From CAYGZC01 sp964354225 (GTDB lineage Bacteria > Bacteroidota > Ignavibacteria > UBA10030 > SZUA-254): a stretch of DNA of 5,825 bases. Of this stretch, positions 1 to 5,820 are shown piece by piece (position 1 is the stretch's first letter; each line of letters opens with the position of its first letter). The stretch is taken from positions 1 to 5,825 of the forward strand of contig CAYGZC010000058.1 of NCBI GenBank assembly GCA_964354225.1. The letters run 5' to 3'. The translations under genes and the position numbers were made by a program. The notes under the pieces were generated by a model. That model was not told where the DNA came from. It saw nothing but the letters and a program-made list of their open reading frames with translations, and ran no database searches.

Positions 1-98
1 TTGCAAGCGGTATATATTTCTATCGGTTAGAAGCAACTTCTATGGCAGATCCAAGTAAATCATTCACACAGGTTAAGAAGATGCTATTGCTGAAGTAA
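1..98 (+). CDS. 3' end of a T9SS-secreted protein (C-terminal sorting signal only)
   Basis: Only the last 31 codons and the TAA stop (96-98) are inside the window; reading begins in frame at base 3. The peptide starts ASGIYFYRLEATS and ends FTQVKKMLLLK. This is the pattern of the last strand pair of type A sorting domains: a small-Gly-hydrophobic-Tyr-hydrophobic-Tyr-Arg block, a short variable turn, then a basic-hydrophobic ending KKMLLLK. Family knowledge: such domains direct proteins through the type IX secretion system across the outer membrane and are then usually removed. The upstream cargo is not visible, so the protein's own function cannot be stated. A strong terminator follows 30 bases after the stop. 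The call as a T9SS tail is fairly sure because the whole visible length fits, but 31 residues is little material. Confidence 0.8.
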   Translation, partial: ASGIYFYRLEATSMADPSKSFTQVKKMLLLK

Positions 99-128
99 GG
101 ATTTGTGTCAGCATAAAATCTCTAAATC

Positions 129-159
129 AAAGCCCTGGTTAGCAATAATCAGGGCTTTT
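129..159 (+). terminator. Rho-independent terminator after the sorting-domain gene
   Basis: AAAGCCCTG (129-137) is perfectly complementary to CAGGGCTTT (150-158). The stem continues through a G-T wobble and three A-T pairs to close a GCAA tetraloop (142-145), giving a 13-pair hairpin. It is followed by TTTTGTATTT. Position just after the stop at 98 and the U-rich exit on the + strand fit an intrinsic terminator. The A-rich left flank is short, so a bidirectional role is less likely. Confidence 0.85.
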
Positions 160-270
160 GTATTTGATCAACTGTAGCCACTAAAGTCAATACTCGTCAA
201 ATATTCTGAAAAATTGTTATATTAAGTCACTAAAAAAATAATATTGAGACATCTGGAAAATAAAATAAAT

Positions 271-338
271 GTCCTGGTGAGCCTGTCGAACCATGACACT
301 CCGCTACAATATCACGCTTCGACAAGCTCAGCGTGACG
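271..338. repeat. REP-like imperfect inverted repeat
   Basis: The left arm (271-297) contains GGTGAGCCTGTCGAAC and the right arm (311-337) contains CTTCGACAAGCTCAGCGTGAC. The right arm's reverse complement matches the left at 20 of 27 positions, with a 13-base spacer. The core TTCGACAAGCTCA is, from memory, a motif seen in dispersed intergenic palindromic repeats in many environmental bacteria, so this is probably one copy of a multi-copy element. No second copy is in the window. It lies about 75 bases upstream of the glutamine synthetase start and ends in GGTTTTT, so it might also act as a weak transcription stop. Confidence 0.7.
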
Positions 339-413
339 GTTTTTAGTTGACTAAAACAATTTTTTAGAAGTCTCATATTCATCGTTTCTTTACATATTTA
401 ATTTGGGCATTCT

Positions 414-1796
414 ATGGATAGTAAATTAATCAAGGTTTGTAACAATCTTATTAAGCAGCATAAAATTGAAATGATCGATTTGAAATGCATCGATCTGACA
501 GGTTATCTTCGCCACATCTCGTTACCTGTTATCCCCAACATTTTGGAGAAGCTCCTTGCTCAAGGTGTCGGTTTTGATGGCTCGAGTTATGGTTTTAGAA
601 AAGTTGAAAATAGCGACATGATTCTGGTCCCGGATCTTACAACGGCAGTTGTAGATCCATTCCGGACAACACCGACACTAAGTTTTTACGCTAATATTTT
701 TCTCACCGATGAGAAGAGAACACCCTTCTCACAGGATGGCAGACATCTTGCCAAACAAACAGAGCTGATCTTGAAAAAAGTGACCGGGCTGGATAAATCC
801 TGGTGGGGACCTGAGTTCGAGTTTTATATTTTTTCAAAAGTGAAATTTGATACACGAACCGCTTTATCGTTCTATGAGATCGAACATGCTGAAGAGTTTT
901 TCAGAAACGCATACCATGCTGCGAACCCCTTCGATGTCTATGACGATTTCCGAGACGATGCATGCAAGCTCCTCAAGCAATTCGGTATCAATGTAAAGTA
1001 TCACCATCACGAAACAGGGGAGCGAGGACAGCAAGAGATTGAAACATATTTCACCAATCTCTTAACCACAGCCGATAACATCATCACAGTTAAATATGCT
1101 CTTTTCAACTTTGCACGTCAAAAGGATTTATTCATCACTTTCATGCCTAAGCCAATGTACCAGCAAGCAGGGAATGGCTTGCACTTCCATCTTTATTTAA
1201 CAAAAAACAAAAAGAATGCTTTTTATAAAAAAGGGGAGTACGGCAACATCAACGCGACGGGCAGATATTTCATCGGCGGTTTGTTGAAACACGGACCTTC
1301 ACTTTCGGCATTTACAAACCCAAGCACGAACTCTTACAAGCGACTTGTACCGGGTTTTGAAGCTCCGGTTGTATTGACGTACGGTCGCGGAAATCGCGCC
1401 TCTGCTATTAGAATTCCTAAGTATGTAAATAATCCCGATGAAACGCGTATAGAATATCGCCCGCCTGATGGGACTGCCAATCCATACCTTTGCTTATCGG
1501 CAATGCTGCTTGCGGGTATCGACGGCATAGTAAATAAAATAGATCCGGTTAAAGAAGGGTTTGGTCCTTCCGATAAAAATATAGATGAGGATTCTCTGAG
1601 TGAGCACATTCATTTTCTGCCAAGAAATCTTGCCGAAGCATTGGATGCACTTGCAGTTGATAACCAGTACCTCAAACGAGGGAATCTGTTTTCCGATGAA
1701 TTACTCGATCAATGGGTTACCATTAAACAACAAGAGATTAAATCAATTGGAACCATGCCGCATCCATTTGAGTTCAAACTTTATTTTAACCTTTGA
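414..1796 (+). CDS. glnA: Type I glutamine synthetase
   Basis: Makes glutamine from glutamate, ammonia and ATP in the cytoplasm; members of this family form dodecamers. At 460 residues it is full length. Family motifs appear in order: FDGSS latch (54-58), GPEFEF with metal ligands E134 and E136, E200 and E208 of the metal/glutamate site, GNGLHFH (H257), NSYKRLVPGFEAP (R310, flap E316), NRASAIRIP (R328, R333), RIEYRPPD (E347, R349), and the tail MPHPFEF. The residues matching the E. coli ammonium site (D50, S53, Y179, E212, E327) appear kept as D55, S58, Y167, E200 and E316, so an active enzyme is expected. Where E. coli has NLYDLP with the adenylylated tyrosine, this protein has N389-I-D, so AMP-based control looks absent. 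The ATG at 414 is preceded by no strong Shine-Dalgarno, as is common in Bacteroidota. The gene stands alone on this strand. A gamma-glutamyl-amine ligase paralogue is the main alternative. Confidence 0.93.
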   Translation: MDSKLIKVCNNLIKQHKIEMIDLKCIDLTGYLRHISLPVIPNILEKLLAQGVGFDGSSYGFRKVENSDMILVPDLTTAVVDPFRTTPTLSFYANIFLTDEKRTPFSQDGRHLAKQTELILKKVTGLDKSWWGPEFEFYIFSKVKFDTRTALSFYEIEHAEEFFRNAYHAANPFDVYDDFRDDACKLLKQFGINVKYHHHETGERGQQEIETYFTNLLTTADNIITVKYALFNFARQKDLFITFMPKPMYQQAGNGLHFHLYLTKNKKNAFYKKGEYGNINATGRYFIGGLLKHGPSLSAFTNPSTNSYKRLVPGFEAPVVLTYGRGNRASAIRIPKYVNNPDETRIEYRPPDGTANPYLCLSAMLLAGIDGIVNKIDPVKEGFGPSDKNIDEDSLSEHIHFLPRNLAEALDALAVDNQYLKRGNLFSDELLDQWVTIKQQEIKSIGTMPHPFEFKLYFNL

Positions 1797-1812
1797 TTGA
1801 CGAGTATTCTAT

Positions 1813-1861
1813 CACCGTTGGTGTTACTTCGGAACAATATAGGTTCTGTTATACGACGGTG
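1813..1861. other. Imperfect hairpin between convergent genes
   Basis: CACCGTTG (1813-1820) pairs with CGACGGTG (1854-1861) using one wobble. Further pairs follow inward (1822-1827 with 1848-1853, one mismatch), and GAAC (1832-1835) pairs with GTTC (1843-1846). It lies in the 86-base gap between the stop of glutamine synthetase and the stop of the HEPN gene. That position suits a shared transcription stop, but neither side has a clear run of T, so intrinsic termination is uncertain. Confidence 0.4.
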
Positions 1862-1882
1862 CGCAAAATATTCTCATGTTCG

Positions 1883-2440
1883 CTACGTACTAGTTTCTTT
1901 ATTCACTCGTGAATTTATCAACACACGAAACATTTCAGGCATATATTCAACAAAGTACAAAGCATCCTGATACATTTTAAAAATTTCTTCTGCTGTTTTT
2001 TCCATTGTAAAACTACCATAATCTTGATGAACTAGACAATTCCTTTCTCGGCCAATTTCAAGGAATGCCTTAACGGCAATGTCAAGTTTGTCGTTTGCTT
2101 TAATTGATTCTACTATTAAATCTTTAAAATCATTGCCAAACAGAGCAAGAAAGTGATTTGCATTGTTCTTATCCCAATCAAATAAGGTATGATATTGCCT
2201 TTTCAATGCTTTATTTTTTACGAATTCTGTAAGAATAGAATTATTGGAGGATTGTTCATTGCAGAAGTCTATTATTGATTGAGTTACCTTGAGTTCAAAG
2301 TAACTAGCAGCAGAAAGAAGTAATGCTTTGCGAAAAGTCTCATTCACGGAGATGCGTAATGATGGTTCTTTGTTTTCATCGAGAAAAGTGACCAATCTAA
2401 GATATTCTATATATAGTTGGTCAACAATAGTGGAAGTCAT
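1883..2440 (-). CDS. HEPN-domain protein, probable RNase (RiboL-PSP / MAE_28990-like)
   Basis: A 185-residue, mostly helical protein with no signal peptide or membrane segment. The diagnostic feature is RERNCLVHQDYGSF near residues 131-144. R133-N134 followed by H138 is the R(N)x3H (Rx4H) motif that forms the RNase active site in catalytic HEPN proteins. The earlier segment SAASYFELKVTQSI (43-56) matches the first helix pair of the RiboL-PSP and MAE_28990/MAE_18760 HEPN groups, in which an acidic residue (here E49) is usual. HEPN proteins act as dimers and commonly cut tRNA or other RNA in toxin-antitoxin and antiviral systems. The start has a GGAGT ribosome site (2445-2449), and the gene lies 15 bp after the DUF262 gene, so the two are surely one transcript. 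From memory, this type of HEPN gene often neighbours DUF262. The RNA target is unknown. HEPN identity is fairly sure; the subfamily is less so. Confidence 0.8.
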   Translation of the reverse strand: MTSTIVDQLYIEYLRLVTFLDENKEPSLRISVNETFRKALLLSAASYFELKVTQSIIDFCNEQSSNNSILTEFVKNKALKRQYHTLFDWDKNNANHFLALFGNDFKDLIVESIKANDKLDIAVKAFLEIGRERNCLVHQDYGSFTMEKTAEEIFKMYQDALYFVEYMPEMFRVLINSRVNKETST

Positions 2441-2455
2441 TAATACTCCAAGAAA

Positions 2456-3643
2456 TTAATTACTGCCAAATATTTCTCTCGCACGTTTCAATCGTATTTG
2501 AACATTCTTTGTACCCGTTGTACCTTCTAAGGATGCTGCTAAAAATTGTTCATCAAATTCCAACCTTTGTATTTTGTCAAGATCAATAAGTTGGATGATA
2601 AACTGACGACCCTTAAAGGGATTATTTGCGATGGCCTTGAATACAGCTTCGAACAGCGCCATATTGAATCGTCCATTTCTCTTATTTATGAAGACATCCT
2701 GAGGAAGGTGCGACGAATTTGTTAAAAAGGACTCAAACAATTGTGCAATATATTGATTCTGTTCCTCGTTCTGGGTCTGACATTTGCGTGAGAATTGGTT
2801 CAGGAACTTAACAAGTGATGGAGTATAGGAATCACCATCGATTAGCATCGCAAATCCTCGGAGTAGTATTTCTACATCCTTCATATGCAAATCAGGTTCA
2901 GGATTATTGAGTAGTCTGCGCCATGCTGGCAGCGAATTCAACCGATATAATGTATCGTAGAATTTGGAATGATAAAGACTCATTCTAATTTCTTGTGGTG
3001 TAAGATTGATGCCTCCCGAATTTAAACGATTGAAGATTTCATAGACAGATGAATCGTCATCTTTGGGAATATTTTGCTTAACAATAACATTACGTATAGG
3101 ACGGAGATCAAAAGCTGTCTTGTGGTCAACAAGGGTCGCGTAATTTAAATTATTAAACTTATTGGGATGATCTGGGAGCTTCTCAGTGAGTTTGAGTTTG
3201 AAATTTGAAAAATATTCATCATTGAAAAGTATCTCGTCAGGTATCCGGCTGTATTTGTCGAATATCGTTCGAAGTTCTGCTCGTTTTTCTTTATGAGGAA
3301 ATCTTTGTTTGATAAAGTAATACAGTGACATCAGCCGTTGTTGACCATCAATAACTTGAAATTTATTTTTGGCTTCCTCATACAAGAATATTTGTGGAAC
3401 AGGCAATCCAAGTATGAGTGATTCGATGAGTTTTGAGGCGCGCGCCAAATCCCACACGTAGTTTCTTTGAAACCCAGGTATCCTAACAGCACCAGATTCT
3501 ATGAAGCTAAAGAGGGTTAATACATTGAAGTCATTGGGTGTTGCGCTGATATCATACTCTTCTACCTGGAACTCTTCAGTTTGATCGGCATAATCCTCAA
3601 ACCAATCATCTGTGGATTGGTTACGTCTTAGATCTGTTGGCAT
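2456..3643 (-). CDS. DUF262 (ParB-like, GmrSD N-type) protein without an HNH domain
   Basis: 395 residues. After an acidic, likely flexible N-terminus (about 1-38) comes a clear DUF262 domain: IPGFQRNYVWD (55-65), LIESLILGLPVPQIFLYE (72-89), the signature DGQQR (99-103), and IFNRLNSGGINLTPQEIR (203-220). Family knowledge: DUF262 has a ParB/sulfiredoxin-like fold. In SspE and GmrSD/BrxU-type restriction proteins the DGQQR region binds or hydrolyses nucleotide and is tied to recognition of modified DNA. Those proteins also carry a DUF1524 (HNH) nuclease part. Here the remaining roughly 175 residues are helical with no HNH-like His-Asn-His cluster, so DNA cutting by this chain is not expected. 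The adjacent HEPN gene could supply the effector. AGGA at 3652-3655 sits 8 bases before the ATG and supports this start. The domain call is strong; the sensor role is inferred. Confidence 0.9.
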   Translation of the reverse strand: MPTDLRRNQSTDDWFEDYADQTEEFQVEEYDISATPNDFNVLTLFSFIESGAVRIPGFQRNYVWDLARASKLIESLILGLPVPQIFLYEEAKNKFQVIDGQQRLMSLYYFIKQRFPHKEKRAELRTIFDKYSRIPDEILFNDEYFSNFKLKLTEKLPDHPNKFNNLNYATLVDHKTAFDLRPIRNVIVKQNIPKDDDSSVYEIFNRLNSGGINLTPQEIRMSLYHSKFYDTLYRLNSLPAWRRLLNNPEPDLHMKDVEILLRGFAMLIDGDSYTPSLVKFLNQFSRKCQTQNEEQNQYIAQLFESFLTNSSHLPQDVFINKRNGRFNMALFEAVFKAIANNPFKGRQFIIQLIDLDKIQRLEFDEQFLAASLEGTTGTKNVQIRLKRAREIFGSN

Positions 3644-3658
3644 AAAATTAATCCTGAT

Positions 3659-3687
3659 TTTATAATTTATAAATAAACAAATTTAAA
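3659..3687 (-). promoter_or_regulatory. Candidate promoter of the DUF262-HEPN operon
   Basis: On the minus strand TTTAAA (3682-3687) and TATAAA (3659-3664) are spaced 17 bases apart, resembling -35 and -10 boxes. The surrounding sequence is extremely AT-rich, so such matches arise easily. The predicted transcript would start almost at the ribosome site at 3652-3655. The gap to the upstream gene's stop (209 bp), with no evident terminator in it, is the main reason to expect a separate promoter here. Confidence 0.25.
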
Positions 3688-3852
3688 CTAATTGCGTTCT
3701 AGCATATAATGTTCGAAACATAAATGCCGTCGTAAATCGAATTCTTGTAAACGAATTTATTGTGTGCGAAACAATGCTGCATTTTACATATTTGTTGTTG
3801 TATGCTATGTTGTCTTTTGTAATAGGATGATATAAACAAATAAATGTATAGA

Positions 3853-5424
3853 TCAATCCAAAGACAACGATGGTTGCTCAATTCTGATCTCTTTACTAGC
3901 ATTTCTGAACGCTTCATTATGACCTATGACTACAGGAAATCGATTTCCCTCTCCATAAACTCTAAATTTCCATTTTCCATCTCTGGATAGATTATTTTTG
4001 AATTTAGATAAAATGTCTCGGTAACTGGTTTGTGTACAAGCTATCCATATTGAGAGTGGATAGGCAGAAGCAAAAGTGTCCCACTGATATTCCAAGTCAA
4101 ACAAGAAATGACATTTCCCAACGACGATCTTACTGTCGATCTTATCGTCATGTACGAACACTATAGATGGATAATTAGAAAGATAGTAGCTTCTTTTGAA
4201 CAGGCGATTCTCATAGCTTCCAACATGAAATCCTCGGCAATTAGTAAGTTGTTTGCTTATAGAATTGTCGGATTCAAGTTTGCTTTCTTTGCCATCGGAA
4301 TCAATTGTAACTGCATTGATCTCGCCTGTTAGTTGAATACTAGAGATCGCAGCTAGAATAAGGGTTTTCTTGTTATTATCATTGCCAAAAACTTCCTTAC
4401 ATAGATGATTTATAATTTCGGGAGCCTCGGGGTCATAGCTTTTCAATGGAGATAAACTGTAATCGGGTTCCCTTCGTCGATTTGTAAGTTCTCCGTATGT
4501 AGCACCATATTTATTGTCAGGTGGACCAGCTGGTACTGGATAACACAAGATACCCGAGCACAACCATAGATGAAGATATGCGAATACGTTGTTAGTGATC
4601 ACCTCTGTCAAGACACTACAGTGCCCTTGATGAGGTAAGTGTTCTGCTAATGCTTTTGCAACGTAAGTAATAGTACTTCCAGATTCAAGGAATACACGTT
4701 CGTATTTGTTCTGGATATGATCGCCATAGAGATCAGCAAAAGCTTTGGCAAGGACAAGTTTTTTATCAGCTTCTGAGGCTAATCTCTGTTCGATAGTTTC
4801 AAATTGTACTAATCTCTGAACGACATCACGGATTATCTGATTCCTTGCATAAATCCGAAGGATCTCAGTATCTGATTTTTCCCGAGGCTCTAGAATATAA
4901 CCCGGTACTTTGTGATCTCTCGAGAAAAAAGCATAAAGTTCTTCTTCGATATCCTTAGGGGTTTCAAATATTTTGTAGAATGGGCCCTCTAAACCATCTG
5001 TCAATCTTTTTCTCAGTGCATCATACTTGGAAATGAGTGTTAGTTCGCTTGAGTTTTGAAATTCGTTTGTTTTGCGTTGCTCCTGAACTAATTTCATATC
5101 CATAACAAAAGGCAGTATTTCAAGTCCGAGCTCCTTTGCTAGGTCCAATTCAATTTCAACATAACATCTACCCTCTGGGTCATCATCAGGCCGTGATCCG
5201 AGGCAAGCTCCTAGGATAATAACATAAAATTGACATGATTGAAGTGCTTGTCTGAATACTTGTCTCTTTGATTCACTGGAAGGAGTAAAGTTTTCAAGAG
5301 CGACTGGCATATGTCCAGCTTTTGTTATACCTAAAATTGCTTTCTGCCGATGTTCAACTAAGTTTTTATATGTACTACTTATAAAAACTTGATATTTTCT
5401 TTTTAACATATCAGAATATGACAT
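3853..5424 (-). CDS. DUF4062 protein with a DeoR-sensor-like (ISOCOT) C-terminal part
   Basis: 523 residues from the ATG at 5424. This start is chosen over a GTG at 5472 because AAGGAA (5433-5438) lies 8 bases before the ATG and the DUF4062 domain begins just after it. Residues about 11-110 are DUF4062: YQVFISSTYKNLVEHR, then the ILGACLGS turn (70-77) and CYVEIELDLAKELG (87-100), whose acidic residues E90/E92 sit where TIR and deoxyribosyltransferase-like relatives keep a catalytic Glu. Residues about 215-475 resemble the ISOCOT-fold effector domain of DeoR regulators: VFLESGSTITYVAKAL (244-259), VITNNVFAYL (275-284) and LILAAISSIQLTGEI (355-369) recall its phosphosugar-binding loops. No DNA-binding helix-turn-helix or NTPase P-loop is visible. 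DUF4062 is mostly found in signalling and conflict proteins, often fused to STAND NTPases, so a ligand-triggered effector is plausible but inferred. The DUF4062 call is firm; the ISOCOT call is tentative. Confidence 0.8.
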   Translation of the reverse strand: MSYSDMLKRKYQVFISSTYKNLVEHRQKAILGITKAGHMPVALENFTPSSESKRQVFRQALQSCQFYVIILGACLGSRPDDDPEGRCYVEIELDLAKELGLEILPFVMDMKLVQEQRKTNEFQNSSELTLISKYDALRKRLTDGLEGPFYKIFETPKDIEEELYAFFSRDHKVPGYILEPREKSDTEILRIYARNQIIRDVVQRLVQFETIEQRLASEADKKLVLAKAFADLYGDHIQNKYERVFLESGSTITYVAKALAEHLPHQGHCSVLTEVITNNVFAYLHLWLCSGILCYPVPAGPPDNKYGATYGELTNRRREPDYSLSPLKSYDPEAPEIINHLCKEVFGNDNNKKTLILAAISSIQLTGEINAVTIDSDGKESKLESDNSISKQLTNCRGFHVGSYENRLFKRSYYLSNYPSIVFVHDDKIDSKIVVGKCHFLFDLEYQWDTFASAYPLSIWIACTQTSYRDILSKFKNNLSRDGKWKFRVYGEGNRFPVVIGHNEAFRNASKEIRIEQPSLSLD

Positions 5425-5432
5425 TTCGTTTG

Positions 5433-5438
5433 TTCCTT
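5433..5438 (-). promoter_or_regulatory. Ribosome binding site that decides the DUF4062 start
   Basis: AAGGAA on the minus strand, 8 bases before the ATG at 5424. The competing in-frame GTG at 5472 has no purine-rich site at a suitable distance, and the 16 residues it would add (with NYCTEQEGTN) look like translated leader. Confidence 0.7.
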
Positions 5439-5550
5439 CTTGTTCAGTACAATAATTCCAACGATTATTCACTAATCAGAATAAGAATAATATTGGAGCT
5501 ATTTCTAGTTCAATTTATACTCAACTAAATAAAACATGAATAAGATAGCA

Positions 5551-5700
5551 CACAACGTGGCGCGGGAAGTACGAACGTGCGAGCGAACGGCTCTCCCGAT
5601 TTTGGAGAGACGTAGAGCTAGCATGGAGTACTTCCCGAAGATGTGCGACGTTCGCGAAGCGAACGAGCACATCGAGGGCGACAGCCCGCGCCACGATGTG
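5551..5700. repeat. Nested palindromic element (two hairpins inside an outer inverted repeat)
   Basis: The outer arms CACAACGTGGCGCGGG (5551-5566) and CCCGCGCCACGATGTG (5685-5700) are complementary at 15 of 16 positions. Inside lies a long hairpin: CGGGAAGTAC (5563-5572) with GTACTTCCCG (5628-5637), 5577-5584 with 5617-5624, and ACGGCTCTCC (5587-5596) with GGAGAGACGT (5604-5613, one mismatch). A second hairpin pairs GATGTGC (5640-5646) with GCACATC (5667-5673), and CGTTCGC (5649-5655) with GCGAACG (5659-5665) around a GAA loop. The outer and first inner stems share bases 5563-5566, so alternative folds are possible. Composition differs sharply from both neighbours. The element could be a mobile palindromic repeat, a recombination site or a structured RNA. 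Confidence 0.75.
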
Positions 5701-5820
5701 ACGGACGCGCTTATGAGCGAAGCGCACGTACTCACTTTCAAATTGTTTCGATAGTTGTTCATGGAACGTGTTAGTCATAAACTCGTTTGTACCTTATGCT
5801 GAGCGAATGTCCGTCACATC
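5695..5820. repeat. 12-bp inverted repeat bracketing a small hairpin at the window edge
   Basis: GATGTGACGGAC (5695-5706) is perfectly inverted as GTCCGTCACATC (5809-5820). Next to the left arm is a hairpin GCGCTT (5707-5712) / AAGCGC (5720-5725) with loop ATGAGCG. Beside the right arm is a related string CTTATGCTGAGCGAA (5793-5807), similar to CTTATGAGCGAA (5710-5721) of that hairpin in the same orientation. This suggests that a second, diverged repeat copy begins near the edge and continues beyond the window. Confidence 0.6.

Larger units (their letters stand above)
99..413. other. Intergenic stretch between the sorting-domain gene and glutamine synthetase
   Basis: No coding region is evident here. 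The stretch holds a terminator hairpin (129-159) and a REP-like inverted repeat (271-338), with AT-rich sequence between them. A second, weaker flanking symmetry is visible: AATATTGAGAC near 239-250 and GTCTCATATT at 370-379 are inverted copies apart from one extra T. The promoter of the downstream glutamine synthetase must lie between the repeat and base 413, but I see no sequence convincing enough to mark. Confidence 0.6.

Noticed and set aside
1334..1609. Antisense 91-codon frame inside glutamine synthetase
   Set aside because: It lies wholly opposite strongly conserved catalytic motifs of the real gene and its translation resembles no family.
189..1808. 12-bp inverted repeat AATACTCGTCAA (189-200) / TTGACGAGTATT (1797-1808) flanking the glutamine synthetase gene, as transposon ends
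   Set aside because: A perfect 12-mer inverted pair is expected about once by chance in a window of this size. There is no transposase, no target duplication, and the match stops abruptly on both sides.
3699..3917. 72-codon minus-strand frame across the gap between the DUF4062 and DUF262 genes
   Set aside because: It overlaps the end of the DUF4062 gene in another frame, has no clear ribosome site, and its Tyr/Ile/Asn-rich composition is what AT-rich noncoding sequence gives.
5425..5472. GTG start at 5472 for the DUF4062 protein
   Set aside because: The ATG at 5424 has AAGGAA at the right distance and lies directly before the domain; the extra 16 residues show no family likeness.
5551..5700. 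Integron attC recombination site
   Set aside because: On the minus strand the right end reads CGTTGTGTGC, loosely like a GTTRRRY core, and the fold is hairpin-like. However, the partner triplet AAC is ATC, the core's RRR is not all purine, the length is at the upper limit for attC, and no similar site lies between the other genes.
5505..5778. Overlapping small open frames on both strands (72-85 codons), including one starting MTNTFHEQLSKQFESEY
   Set aside because: Three overlapping frames are open at once through the same GC-rich palindromes, none has a good ribosome site, and the translations are Arg/Ala/His-rich with no recognisable family. The first about 20 residues of the minus-strand frame could be a gene remnant, but that is not demonstrable.
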